Source of the DNA: Paraburkholderia domus
GTDB lineage: Bacteria > Pseudomonadota > Gammaproteobacteria > Burkholderiales > Burkholderiaceae
Length of the DNA stretch: 64,000 nt
NCBI RefSeq assembly: GCF_905220705.1
Contig: NZ_CAJNAT010000012.1
Coordinates: forward strand, 124,001-188,000
Direction of reading: 5' to 3'
Shown: positions 8,609-16,819 of the stretch, one piece after another
How the letters are laid out: the number at the start of each line of letters is the position of its first letter
How positions within the stretch are numbered: the stretch's first letter is position 1
Program-made: the position numbers and the translations under genes
The notes under the pieces: model-generated
Told to the model about the DNA's origin: nothing
Databases searched by the model: none
Seen by the model: the letters and a program-made list of their open reading frames with translations, nothing else

Positions 8609-9679
8609 ATGCGCTTCGACCTCGAGCGGCCATCACAGAACGCCACGTCACACCGTGTCGCCGTGTTGCTGATCAATCTCGGCACGCCCGACGCGCCGAC
8701 GCCGCGTGCGGTCCGTCGCTATCTTGCGCAGTTTTTGTCCGATCCTCGCGTGGTCGAAATTCCGGCGCTGCTCTGGCAGGTGATCCTGCGTGTGTTGATT
8801 TTGCCGTTCCGGGGCCCTGCGTCAGCGAAGAAGTACGCGGCCGTGTGGATGCCGGAAGGCTCGCCGCTGCGTGTTTTCACGGAGAAGCAGGTAGAAGGTT
8901 TGCGCCATCTGCTGCAATTGAACGATTACACGGTACTGGTCGACTACGCCATGCGCTACGGCACCCCAGGTATTCCGGCCATGCTGAACCAGCTCAAGCT
9001 GGCGGGCGCCGAGCGCGTGCTGCTGATGCCCATGTATCCGCAATACTCTTCGTCGACCACGGCCACGGCTTTCGACGAGGCCTTTTCAGCCCTCAAGCGC
9101 ATGCGCAATCAGCCGGAAGTGCGCACGGTGCGCCAGTACGCGGATCATCCTGCTTATATCGCCGCGCTCGCTGCCCAGGTGCATCATTATTGGCATCAGC
9201 ACGGCCGGCCGGACTTCGCGGCGGGCGACAAGCTGGTGTTGAGCTTTCACGGCGTGCCCAAACGCACGATGGATCTCGGCGATCCGTACCACGAACAATG
9301 CCAGCAGACCGGGGCGTTGTTGACTCAGGCGCTGGGATTGACGCAGGTGGAATGCCGCATCACGTTTCAATCGCGGTTCGGCAAGGCCGAATGGCTGCAG
9401 CCTTACACCGCGCCCACGCTGAAAGAATTAGGCTCGGCGGGCGTGCGGCGTGCCGACGTGTTCTGTCCGGGCTTTACCGCCGACTGCCTTGAAACGATTG
9501 AAGAAATCGGCATGGAAGTGCGTGACGAGTTCCTGCAGGCGGGCGGCAAGGAGTTTCATCGGATTCCGTGTGTGAACGCCTCGCAGCCGTGGATCGCCGC
9601 GCTTGGCGAAATCGTTGCGCAGAATCTTCAGGGCTGGCCCGTGCAAGCGGTGCCGGTGCCGCACACCACCGGGGCTTAA
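8609..9679 (+). CDS. hemH: Ferrochelatase
   Basis: Ferrochelatase of 356 residues inserts Fe(II) into protoporphyrin IX in the last step of haem synthesis. It shows the N-terminal VLLINLGTPDAPTP, the catalytic SFHGVPKRTMDLGDPY motif with His about residue 214, and the C-terminal PGFTADCLETIEEI motif containing conserved acidic residues. Length is typical. The start ATG (MRFDLERP) has no strong Shine-Dalgarno sequence. It precedes the S4-domain gene by 8 bp and is probably co-transcribed with it. Confidence 0.97.
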   Translation: MRFDLERPSQNATSHRVAVLLINLGTPDAPTPRAVRRYLAQFLSDPRVVEIPALLWQVILRVLILPFRGPASAKKYAAVWMPEGSPLRVFTEKQVEGLRHLLQLNDYTVLVDYAMRYGTPGIPAMLNQLKLAGAERVLLMPMYPQYSSSTTATAFDEAFSALKRMRNQPEVRTVRQYADHPAYIAALAAQVHHYWHQHGRPDFAAGDKLVLSFHGVPKRTMDLGDPYHEQCQQTGALLTQALGLTQVECRITFQSRFGKAEWLQPYTAPTLKELGSAGVRRADVFCPGFTADCLETIEEIGMEVRDEFLQAGGKEFHRIPCVNASQPWIAALGEIVAQNLQGWPVQAVPVPHTTGA

Positions 9680-9687
9680 GCAGGCTC

Positions 9688-10095
9688 ATGAATTACAGGA
9701 TTGCAACCGAACCGGGCGCGAAGCTGCGCATCGACAAATGGCTTTGGGCGGCGCGGTTCTTCAAGACCCGCTCGCTCGCGGCTGATGCCGTCGACAAAGG
9801 GCACGTGCGCATTGGCGGCGCCAGCATCAAGCCGGCCAAAGACGTGCGGGTCGGCGACCTGGTCGAGATCGAAATAGAGCGGATTGTGTGGCAGGTGGAA
9901 GTGCTGGGCGTGTGCGACGTGCGCGGCCCAGCCAGCATCGCGCAGACGCTTTATGCGGAAACCGAAGAGAGCAAGACGAAGCGGCTGGTCGAGCAGGAGC
10001 GGCGCAAGACGTACCGCGAACCGGCCGCCGCTTTACACGGCAGGCCGACCAAGCGCGACCGGCGCACTATCGACAAACTTTCAGGTGGGGATTGA
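9688..10095 (+). CDS. hslR: S4-domain RNA-binding protein (Hsp15/HslR family)
   Basis: A small basic protein of 135 residues. The S4 RNA-binding domain covers about residues 12-80 (LRIDKWLWAARFFKTRSLA, then GHVRIGGASIKPAKDVRVGD). A charged C-terminal tail rich in Lys/Arg follows. Hsp15 proteins bind stalled 50S subunits carrying nascent chains. The start is the ATG at 9688, just after hemH, giving the usual family length. The neighbouring heat-shock genes fit a quality-control role. Confidence 0.9.
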   Translation: MNYRIATEPGAKLRIDKWLWAARFFKTRSLAADAVDKGHVRIGGASIKPAKDVRVGDLVEIEIERIVWQVEVLGVCDVRGPASIAQTLYAETEESKTKRLVEQERRKTYREPAAALHGRPTKRDRRTIDKLSGGD

Positions 10096-10228
10096 ACAAC
10101 TGTTCCATCGTCGCGTGCACACCGCCGTACTCGGTGGTGTGATCGTTGACGGCCCCGGACATGCAGATGGTCGTGGTGCCCGCGATCAGTACCAATGCGA
10201 CCACCGATATTGCAAAGGTCAGTTTCAC
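10067..10228 (-). CDS. Small exported or membrane protein of unknown function (53 aa)
   Basis: A GTG start at 10228 is preceded by AAGGGGAG with 4-nt spacing on the minus strand, a strong ribosome-binding site. The product begins KLTFAISVVALVLIAGTTT, a signal-peptide or single-membrane-segment sequence, followed by a short polar tail rich in His and Asn (NDHTTEYGGVHATMEQ) ending KVCR. There is no proper lipobox. Its 3' end overlaps the convergent S4 gene by 29 bp. I do not recognise a family. The Shine-Dalgarno sequence and hydrophobic N-terminus argue that it is real. Confidence 0.6.
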   Translation of the reverse strand: MKLTFAISVVALVLIAGTTTICMSGAVNDHTTEYGGVHATMEQLFNPHLKVCR

Positions 10229-10605
10229 GGTACTCCCCTTGGGAAGATTCAGGATGGAAACAGGCAAATAGGGTGGAATTGCAAAAACTCGGTAAGGCTT
10301 ACGTTAGATTAGGGTTAACGTGTCTTTTCCGATGCTTTATTGGAGGATAGGCCACTTGGCCGACGCACTCAATCTCAATCTGATTGCGACACAATAATGG
10401 TTGTAACCGAGCATTTCGGCCGCGCGTCGGTGGTACGAAAAGTTCCGGGAGAGGCGCTTGAAATGGGTCTTTCCGGCCCCATCTGCCGTTTCGATACGCG
10501 TTAACGCACCAAGTTGTCTGTCGCAATTTTGCAACGCACAAATTGCGCTAGCTTTGACGCGTTGCCGCCACCGTTAGCTTTAACTTTTTAACGACTTTCA
10601 GCGAC
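10229..10605. other. Divergent control region of the 53-aa gene and grpE
   Basis: 377 bp with no further gene. It is less GC-rich than its surroundings. It contains the sigma-32 promoter of grpE and a 7-bp dyad at 10523-10546 (GCAATTT...AAATTGC) that would lie in the grpE 5' leader. Confidence 0.6.
10457..10484 (+). promoter_or_regulatory. Sigma-32 (heat-shock) promoter of grpE
   Basis: CTTGAAA at 10457-10463 and CCCCATCT at 10477-10484 match the sigma-32 consensus (CTTGAAA, CCCCATNT) at every specified base, with a 13-nt spacer inside the allowed range. Predicted initiation is near 10490, giving a leader of about 115 nt before grpE. Confidence 0.85.
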
Positions 10606-11190
10606 ATGGAAAACACGCAAGAGAACCCGACGAGCCAGAATCCCACGCCCGCCGACGAAACCGCGCGCCAGGCCGCCGAGGCCGCAGCAATCCCTCAGGA
10701 CGTGGCTGCAAACGCTGCTCCTGAAGCGCCGGCAGCCGGCGTGGAAGCCGCGTTGGCCGAAGCTGAGGCGAAGATTGCCGAGCTGCAGGAAAGCTTCCTG
10801 CGGGCAAAGGCTGAGACCGAGAACGTGCGCCGCCGCGCTCAGGACGATATCGCCAAGGCCCACAAGTTCGCGATCGAAAGCTTCGCCGAGCATTTGCTGC
10901 CGGTGATCGACAGCCTCGAAGCGGCGGTCGCTCACTCGTCCGACGACCTGCAAAAAGTCCGCGAAGGTGTCGAACTCACGCTGCGCCAACTCACCGGCGC
11001 GCTGGAGAAGGGCCGCGTCGTCGCCCTGAGTCCGGTTGGCGAGAAATTCGACCCGCACCGTCACCAGGCCATTTCAATGGTGCCGGCCGATCAGGAGCCG
11101 AACACCGTCGTTGCCGTGCTGCAAAAAGGCTTCGTGATCGCCGACCGCGTGCTGCGTCCGGCCCTCGTGACCGTCGCGGCGCCGAAGTAA
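10606..11190 (+). CDS. grpE: Nucleotide exchange factor GrpE
   Basis: Protein of 194 residues: an acidic, Ala/Pro-rich disordered N-terminus (about 1-45), a coiled-coil dimerisation helix (IAELQESFLRAKAETENVRRR and onward) and the C-terminal beta domain that contacts DnaK, ending in VLQKGFVIADRVLRPALVTV. It releases ADP from DnaK. It is expressed from a consensus sigma-32 promoter. There is no clear Shine-Dalgarno sequence before the ATG. dnaK follows after 352 bp with a promoter of its own. Confidence 0.96.
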   Translation: MENTQENPTSQNPTPADETARQAAEAAAIPQDVAANAAPEAPAAGVEAALAEAEAKIAELQESFLRAKAETENVRRRAQDDIAKAHKFAIESFAEHLLPVIDSLEAAVAHSSDDLQKVREGVELTLRQLTGALEKGRVVALSPVGEKFDPHRHQAISMVPADQEPNTVVAVLQKGFVIADRVLRPALVTVAAPK

Positions 11191-11216
11191 GCATCAGAAG
11201 CCGTTTCAGAAGCCCG

Positions 11217-11239
11217 CTGTCAGGCGTTCGGCCTGACAG
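11217..11239 (+). terminator. Hairpin after grpE
   Basis: A perfect 9-bp stem (CTGTCAGGC/GCCTGACAG) with loop GTTCG lies 26 nt after the grpE stop. No T-run follows, so it may be a partial terminator or processing/stability element separating grpE from dnaK. Confidence 0.4.
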
Positions 11240-11420
11240 ACGCCGCCGTGGCCAACATTCCCGTCGATGCTGCCGCGTTCGCCGTCTTCGGCATGGCGGC
11301 GCTCAGCGCCGAGTCATTCGGCGCTGGGTGGCCAATGCGGCCGGCAGCGTGACCAATGGTGAAAAAAGCGGCAAAAGTTCGGCCGATTGAAAAAAATAAA
11401 GACCGCATCGTAAAAGAGGT

Positions 11421-11448
11421 CTTGAAAACGATGCGGACGCACTTATGT
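11421..11448 (+). promoter_or_regulatory. Candidate heat-shock promoter of dnaK
   Basis: A perfect -35 CTTGAAA (11421-11427) is followed after 13 nt, the same spacing as at grpE, by ACTTATGT. That matches 4 of 7 specified bases of the sigma-32 -10 element. It could alternatively act with sigma-70 (TTGAAA, 16 nt, TATGTT). Confidence 0.5.
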
Positions 11449-11542
11449 TGAGTGCAGGTAGGAATTGAGAGCGGATCGCCTTACCGCCAACTGGGCAAAA
11501 AAGGCGATTCCCGCAGCGATCAAAGTTAGGAGATTAGTAAAA

Positions 11543-13495
11543 ATGGGCAAAATCATCGGCATCGACCTCGGCACGACCAACTCGTGCGTGGCGATCATGG
11601 AAGGCAATTCGGTCAAGGTGATCGAGAACTCCGAAGGCGCGCGCACCACGCCGTCGATCATCGCTTACATGGAAGACGGCGAGATTCTCGTCGGCGCGCC
11701 GGCTAAGCGTCAGTCGGTCACGAACCCGAAGAACACGCTGTACGCCGTCAAGCGCCTGATCGGCCGCCGCTTCGAAGAAAAAGAAGTGCAGAAAGACATC
11801 GGTCTGATGCCGTACAAGATCATGAAGGCCGATAACGGCGACGCATGGATCGAAGTGCGCGATCAGAAGCTCGCGCCGCCGCAAATCTCGGCGGAAACGC
11901 TGCGCAAGATGAAGAAGACCGCTGAAGACTACCTCGGCGAGCCGGTCACCGAAGCTGTGATTACGGTTCCCGCGTACTTCAACGACAGCCAGCGTCAGGC
12001 GACCAAAGACGCAGGCCGCATCGCCGGTCTGGAAGTGAAGCGGATCATCAACGAACCGACCGCAGCCGCTTTGGCATTCGGTCTGGACAAGGCCGAAAAG
12101 GGCGACCGCAAGATCGCCGTGTATGACCTGGGTGGCGGTACGTTCGACGTGTCGATCATCGAAATCGCAGACGTTGACGGTGAAATGCAGTTCGAAGTGC
12201 TGTCCACGAACGGCGACACGTTCCTCGGCGGTGAAGACTTCGACCAGCGCATCATCGATTACATCATCGGCGAGTTCAAGAAGGAACAGGGCGTCGACCT
12301 GTCGAAAGACGTGCTCGCGCTGCAACGCCTGAAGGAATCGGCTGAAAAGGCGAAGATCGAACTGTCGTCGAGCCAGCAAACCGAAATCAACCTGCCGTAC
12401 ATCACGGCCGACGCGTCGGGTCCGAAGCACTTGAACCTGAAAATCACGCGTGCGAAGCTGGAAGCGCTGGTTGAAGAGCTGATCGAACGCACGATCGAAC
12501 CGTGCCGCACAGCGATCAAGGACGCGGGCGTGAAGGTCGGCGAGATCGACGACGTGATTCTGGTCGGCGGTATGACGCGTATGCCGAAGGTGCAGGACAA
12601 GGTCAAGGAGTTCTTCGGCAAGGAACCGCGCCGTGACGTGAACCCGGACGAAGCCGTGGCAGTGGGCGCCGCGATTCAAGGCCAGGTTCTGTCGGGTGAC
12701 CGCAAAGACGTTCTGCTGCTCGACGTGACCCCGCTGTCGCTCGGCATCGAAACGCTCGGCGGCGTGATGACCAAGATGATCAACAAGAACACCACGATCC
12801 CGACCAAGCACGCACAGGTCTACTCGACGGCTGACGACAATCAGGGTGCCGTGACGATCAAGGTGTTCCAGGGCGAACGCGAAATGGCAGCGGGCAACAA
12901 GCTGCTGGGCGAGTTCAACCTCGAAGGTATTCCGCCTGCACCGCGCGGCACGCCGCAGATCGAAGTGAGCTTCGACATCGACGCGAACGGCATTCTGCAC
13001 GTCGGCGCGAAAGACAAGGCGACCGGCAAGGAAAACCGCATCACGATCAAGGCGAACTCGGGCCTCTCCGAAGCTGAAATCGAAAAGATGGTGAAGGACG
13101 CCGAAGCGAACGCGGAAGAAGATCACAAGCTGCGTGAGCTGGCCGATGCGCGCAACCAGGGCGACGCGCTGGTCCACAGCACGAAGAAGGCGCTCACCGA
13201 ATACGGCGACAAGCTGGACGCTGGTGAGAAGGAAGCGATCGAAACCGCGCTGAAGGACCTCGAAGAAACGCTGAAGAGCAGTTCGAGCGACAAGGCCGCG
13301 ATCGAAGCCAAGATCGAAGTGGTGGCGACCGCCTCGCAGAAGATGGGCGAGAAGATGTACGCCGACATGCAGGCTGCGCAAGGTGCCGAAGCTGCGGCAG
13401 CGGGTGCGGCAGGTGCGGGCGCATCGGCGGGTGGCGCGAGCCAGCAGCAGGACGACGTCGTCGACGCCGAGTTCAAGGAAGTGAAGAAAGACTAA
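11543..13495 (+). CDS. dnaK: Molecular chaperone DnaK (Hsp70)
   Basis: Hsp70 of 650 residues. The ATPase domain opens with GKIIGIDLGTTNSCVA, followed by VYDLGGGTFDVSII and VGGMTRMPKVQ. The substrate-binding domain includes LLDVTPLSLGIETLGGV. The Gly/Ala-rich tail ends in the conserved EEVD-like bacterial terminus (VVDAEFKEVKKD). It folds and protects proteins with DnaJ and GrpE encoded on either side. The ATG at 11543 is chosen over upstream in-frame codons because AGGAG lies 10 nt before it and the product then starts as all DnaK proteins do. Confidence 0.99.
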   Translation: MGKIIGIDLGTTNSCVAIMEGNSVKVIENSEGARTTPSIIAYMEDGEILVGAPAKRQSVTNPKNTLYAVKRLIGRRFEEKEVQKDIGLMPYKIMKADNGDAWIEVRDQKLAPPQISAETLRKMKKTAEDYLGEPVTEAVITVPAYFNDSQRQATKDAGRIAGLEVKRIINEPTAAALAFGLDKAEKGDRKIAVYDLGGGTFDVSIIEIADVDGEMQFEVLSTNGDTFLGGEDFDQRIIDYIIGEFKKEQGVDLSKDVLALQRLKESAEKAKIELSSSQQTEINLPYITADASGPKHLNLKITRAKLEALVEELIERTIEPCRTAIKDAGVKVGEIDDVILVGGMTRMPKVQDKVKEFFGKEPRRDVNPDEAVAVGAAIQGQVLSGDRKDVLLLDVTPLSLGIETLGGVMTKMINKNTTIPTKHAQVYSTADDNQGAVTIKVFQGEREMAAGNKLLGEFNLEGIPPAPRGTPQIEVSFDIDANGILHVGAKDKATGKENRITIKANSGLSEAEIEKMVKDAEANAEEDHKLRELADARNQGDALVHSTKKALTEYGDKLDAGEKEAIETALKDLEETLKSSSSDKAAIEAKIEVVATASQKMGEKMYADMQAAQGAEAAAAGAAGAGASAGGASQQQDDVVDAEFKEVKKD

Positions 13496-13520
13496 AGCCG
13501 GGTCGCAATTTGACCGTAAA

Positions 13521-13544
13521 GCCGCACACAGCAATGTGTGCGGC
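13521..13544 (+). terminator. 10-bp hairpin with GCAA loop between dnaK and dnaJ
   Basis: GCCGCACACA-GCAA-TGTGTGCGGC is a perfect 10-bp stem with a GNRA-type tetraloop, 26 nt after dnaK. No T-run follows. It is more likely an attenuator or 3'-end stabiliser that lowers dnaJ relative to dnaK than a full terminator. Confidence 0.45.
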
Positions 13545-13762
13545 CTGGCTGCAAAACGGTTTGCTCCCATCCGGGTGCATGAACCTGCAAAGCGGTTATC
13601 GCGCCTGGTGAGCCTTTTGGGGCTCTCCGGGCACATTTGTTTTATGGAGGACGTTGTCTGAGCCGCGTAGAAAACGGTTTGAACAGCGGCCGGACGAGTC
13701 GCAAGACTCCAGCATTCAAGAGGAGCCACCGCGCCCCATTGCGCGAGTGGCGTTGAACCGAT

Positions 13763-14905
13763 ATGGCGAAACGGGATTACTACGAGGTTCTGGGCGTCGC
13801 AAAGAACGCGAGCGACGACGAAATCAAGAAGGCTTATCGCAAGCTTGCGATGAAGCACCACCCCGACCGCAATCCGGACAACAAGGATGCGGAAGGGCAT
13901 TTCAAAGAGGTGAAGGAAGCCTATGAAATGCTGTCGGACTCGCAAAAGCGTGCTGCGTACGATCAGTACGGCCACGCTGGCGTCGATCCGAACATGGGCG
14001 GAGCAGGTGCGCAAGGTTTCGGCGGTTTTGCCGATGCGTTCGGCGATATTTTTGGCGACATTTTCGGCCAGGCGGCCGGCGGTGCCGCACGCGGCGGCGC
14101 AGGCCGTGCCGGCCCGCAGGTGTATCGCGGCGCCGATCTGCGCTACAGCATGGAAATCACGCTGGAACAGGCCGCACACGGCTACGACACGCAGATTCGC
14201 GTGCCGAGCTGGGTGTCGTGCGAAATCTGTCATGGTTCGGGCGCGAAGCCCGGCACCAAGCCGGAAACCTGCCCGACCTGTAGCGGTTCGGGTTCGGTTC
14301 GGATGTCGCAGGGCTTCTTCAGCATCCAGCAGACTTGCCCGAAGTGCCACGGCACCGGCACCTATATCCCTGAACCGTGCGGCCACTGCCACGGCGCGGG
14401 CAAGGTGAAGGAAACCAAGACGCTGGAAGTGAAGATTCCGGCAGGTATCGACGACGGCATGCGCATCCGCTCGGCTGGCAACGGTGAGCCGGGTATCAAC
14501 GGTGGTCCGTCAGGCGATCTGTACGTCGAGATTCACATCAAGCAACACTCGGTGTTCGAGCGCGACGGCGACGACCTGCATTGCCAGATGCCGATTCCGT
14601 TCACCACGGCGGCACTCGGCGGCGAAATCGAAGTCCCGACCCTCGCGGGCCGTGCGAGCTTCACGGTGCCGGAAGGCACGCAGTCGGGCAAGACGTTCCG
14701 TCTGCGTGGCAAGGGCATCAAAGGGCTGCGTTCAAGCATTGCCGGCGATCTGTACGTGCATGTGCAAGTCGAAACGCCGGTCAAGCTCACCGAGCCGCAA
14801 CGCGAGTTGCTTCAGCAATTCGAGAAGGCGCTCGTGGAAGGCGGCGCGCGGCATAGCCCGCAGAGCAAAAGCTGGTTTGATCGGGTGAAGAGCTTCTTCG
14901 ATTAA
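13763..14905 (+). CDS. dnaJ: Chaperone protein DnaJ (Hsp40)
   Basis: Class A Hsp40 of 380 residues. The J domain has the HPD motif at residues 33-35. A Gly/Phe- and Gly/Ala-rich linker follows. The zinc domain has four CxxCxGxG repeats (CEICHGSG near 153, CPTCSGSG, CPKCHGTG, CGHCHGAG). The substrate-binding beta domains come last. It delivers clients to DnaK and stimulates its ATPase. It lies 267 bp after dnaK and 24 bp before pabBC. Confidence 0.98.
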   Translation: MAKRDYYEVLGVAKNASDDEIKKAYRKLAMKHHPDRNPDNKDAEGHFKEVKEAYEMLSDSQKRAAYDQYGHAGVDPNMGGAGAQGFGGFADAFGDIFGDIFGQAAGGAARGGAGRAGPQVYRGADLRYSMEITLEQAAHGYDTQIRVPSWVSCEICHGSGAKPGTKPETCPTCSGSGSVRMSQGFFSIQQTCPKCHGTGTYIPEPCGHCHGAGKVKETKTLEVKIPAGIDDGMRIRSAGNGEPGINGGPSGDLYVEIHIKQHSVFERDGDDLHCQMPIPFTTAALGGEIEVPTLAGRASFTVPEGTQSGKTFRLRGKGIKGLRSSIAGDLYVHVQVETPVKLTEPQRELLQQFEKALVEGGARHSPQSKSWFDRVKSFFD

Positions 14906-14929
14906 TGGCAGTTTGATTTGGCGGCAAGC

Positions 14930-16819
14930 ATGACGGCAGATGAGCGCGACGCAGTTTTCGCGTTGCTCGACGATTGCGGCGCGACGGCGACGCGCCGTTC
15001 GAGCCGTCTGTACACGGGTTTTGTGCATGAACGGGTTTGCGCGGACGCCGCGCAACTCGAAGCCGTGTGCGAGGCCGTGGCCGCGGACACTCGGCGTGGT
15101 TTGCATGCCGTCTTGCTCGCCGACTATGAGTTTGGACGGCGTCTTCTCGGCGGCGGCCTTTCTCACCGGGCATTGAAAGAAACGCAGCGTGGCGATGCCA
15201 CGCTGCGTTTTTTATTGTTTGAACGTTGCGAGAAACTGTCGCGCGGTGACGCAGATGCGTGGCTCGTGGAGCGCGACGGTGGCGCGCCCGAGCCATCGGT
15301 GGCGGGCACGGCGAACGTGCGCGCGAGCGTCGATCCAAAACAATTCAACGAAGCAATCGATGCGATCCATGCCGCCTTGCGCGCGGGCGACTCCTATCAG
15401 GTCAACTACACGTATCGGCTTGATTTTGATGTGTTTGGCTCGCCGACCGCGCTGTATCGGCGCCTGCGGGCTCGTCAGCCGGTACCGTACGGTGCGCTGA
15501 TCGCGTTACCCGGCGGCAACTGGGTGCTGTCGTGTTCGCCAGAGCTGTTCATCGAGAAGCAAGGTGCCATGTTGCGCGCCCGGCCGATGAAAGGCACGGC
15601 GCCGCGATCAGCCGACCCCGTGGCTGATCGTCATGCCGCCGAATTCCTTGCGAACGACCCGAAGAATCGTGCTGAAAACGTGATGATCGTCGACCTGTTG
15701 CGCAACGATCTGTCGCGCGTGGCGCAGACTGGGTCGGTTAATGTGCCGGCGCTGTTTTCGGTCGAACCGTATGCATCGGTTTGGCAGATGACGTCCACGG
15801 TGTATTCGACGTTGCGCGCCGGCACATCTTTCGCCGAGATCATGCGCGCACTGTTTCCATGCGGCTCGATCACCGGTGCGCCGAAGCATCGCACGATGCA
15901 ATTGATCGAAGAGCTCGAGAGCACGCCGCGGGGACTCTACACCGGCGCGATCGGTTGGCTCGATGCGCCCTCGACGGCCAAAAGCGAAAACGCCTGCGGC
16001 GATTTCTGCCTGTCCGTCGCGATTCGGACGTTGACTTTAAGTCCGACCGCGCAACTGGGTGAACTGCAAGGCAAGATGGGCGTCGGCGCGGGCATCGTGC
16101 TCGACAGCGTCGCGGCCGATGAATATGCGGAGTGCCAATTGAAGGCCAGCTTTCTGACCGGCGCCGAGCCGGGTTTCGAGCTCTTCGAAACGATGTATGC
16201 GACGCGCGAAGAGGGCGTGCGGCATCTGTCGCGCCATCTCGCGCGCCTTTCGGCGAGTGCCGCGACGTTCGGTTTCAAACTCGACGACGGAAACGCAATT
16301 CACGCGCAAATCGCAGAGAAATGTGCGGCGTTGCCAGCGCAAACCCCACACCGTATGCGCCTCGTGTTGAGCAAAAATGGCACGGTGCAGATAACGGCAG
16401 CAGTGCTGACTCCACTGGCCGAGTCGCCTGTGGGCGTGCTGCTCGGGCCGGACCATGACTTCCTGGCGACTCACGCCGATGATCCGCTGCTGCGCCACAA
16501 AACCACGCGGCGCGCGGAATACGATCGCGGCTGGCGTGAAGCGGAAGAGAAGGGTGCTTTCGACACACTGTTCTTTAACGAGCGCGGCGAGTTGACCGAA
16601 GGTGGCCGGTCGAACGTGTTTGTGAAACTGGCCGGACGGTGGTGGACACCACCATTAAATTCGGGCGTGCTGCCCGGGATCATGCGAGGCGTGCTGCTAG
16701 AGGATACCGACCTTCAGGCGGCTGAACGCGTACTGACTCGGGTCGATGTGCAGAATGCTAAAGCGCTTCTGGTGTGTAACGCGCTGCGAGGCGCGGTACA
16801 GGCATACGTGTTGGGCTGA
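14930..16819 (+). CDS. pabBC: Fused aminodeoxychorismate synthase component I and aminodeoxychorismate lyase
   Basis: A 629-residue fusion for p-aminobenzoate (folate) synthesis. Residues up to about 380 are a chorismate-binding PabB domain (SCSPELFI, RPMKGTAPR, FPCGSITGAPKHRTMQLIEE near 312). The rest is a class IV PLP-dependent PabC lyase (GFELFETMYA, then RHKTTRRAEYDRGW with a likely PLP lysine, then LTEGGRSNVFV). The ATG at 14930 is used; a TTG 12 nt upstream is also in frame. Oddity: a strong terminator-like hairpin with T-tract lies inside the coding sequence near codons 84-95, in a poorly conserved stretch. The gene is 24 bp after dnaJ. Confidence 0.93.
   Translation: MTADERDAVFALLDDCGATATRRSSRLYTGFVHERVCADAAQLEAVCEAVAADTRRGLHAVLLADYEFGRRLLGGGLSHRALKETQRGDATLRFLLFERCEKLSRGDADAWLVERDGGAPEPSVAGTANVRASVDPKQFNEAIDAIHAALRAGDSYQVNYTYRLDFDVFGSPTALYRRLRARQPVPYGALIALPGGNWVLSCSPELFIEKQGAMLRARPMKGTAPRSADPVADRHAAEFLANDPKNRAENVMIVDLLRNDLSRVAQTGSVNVPALFSVEPYASVWQMTSTVYSTLRAGTSFAEIMRALFPCGSITGAPKHRTMQLIEELESTPRGLYTGAIGWLDAPSTAKSENACGDFCLSVAIRTLTLSPTAQLGELQGKMGVGAGIVLDSVAADEYAECQLKASFLTGAEPGFELFETMYATREEGVRHLSRHLARLSASAATFGFKLDDGNAIHAQIAEKCAALPAQTPHRMRLVLSKNGTVQITAAVLTPLAESPVGVLLGPDHDFLATHADDPLLRHKTTRRAEYDRGWREAEEKGAFDTLFFNERGELTEGGRSNVFVKLAGRWWTPPLNSGVLPGIMRGVLLEDTDLQAAERVLTRVDVQNAKALLVCNALRGAVQAYVLG
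15180..15213. terminator. Terminator-like hairpin inside the pabBC coding sequence
   Basis: AACGCAGCGTGGC (15181-15193), loop GAT and GCCACGCTGCGTT (15197-15209) form a perfect 13-bp stem, extendable by one A-T pair. It is followed by a six-T run and further T-rich sequence, the full signature of an intrinsic terminator. It is about 275 nt after the dnaJ stop and 250 nt into pabBC. The opposite strand is also T-rich after the stem, so it could act in both directions. Confidence 0.6.

Larger units (their letters stand above)
11191..11542. other. grpE-dnaK intergenic region with two hairpins and a promoter
   Basis: 352 bp with no supported gene. Two perfect hairpins lie here: CTGTCAGGC with a 5-nt loop (11217-11239), and AGCGCCGA-GTCAT-TCGGCGCT (11305-11325). 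An A-rich stretch and a sigma-32-like promoter precede dnaK. Confidence 0.6.

Noticed and set aside
11220..11408. 62-codon minus-strand frame between grpE and dnaK
   Set aside because: Ala-rich low-complexity product arising from the hairpin-containing spacer; no ribosome-binding site.
11534..14392. A 952-codon open frame antisense to dnaK and dnaJ
   Set aside because: It mirrors two certain genes. Long antisense frames over dnaK are a known by-product of GC-biased codon use, and its protein shows no domain pattern.
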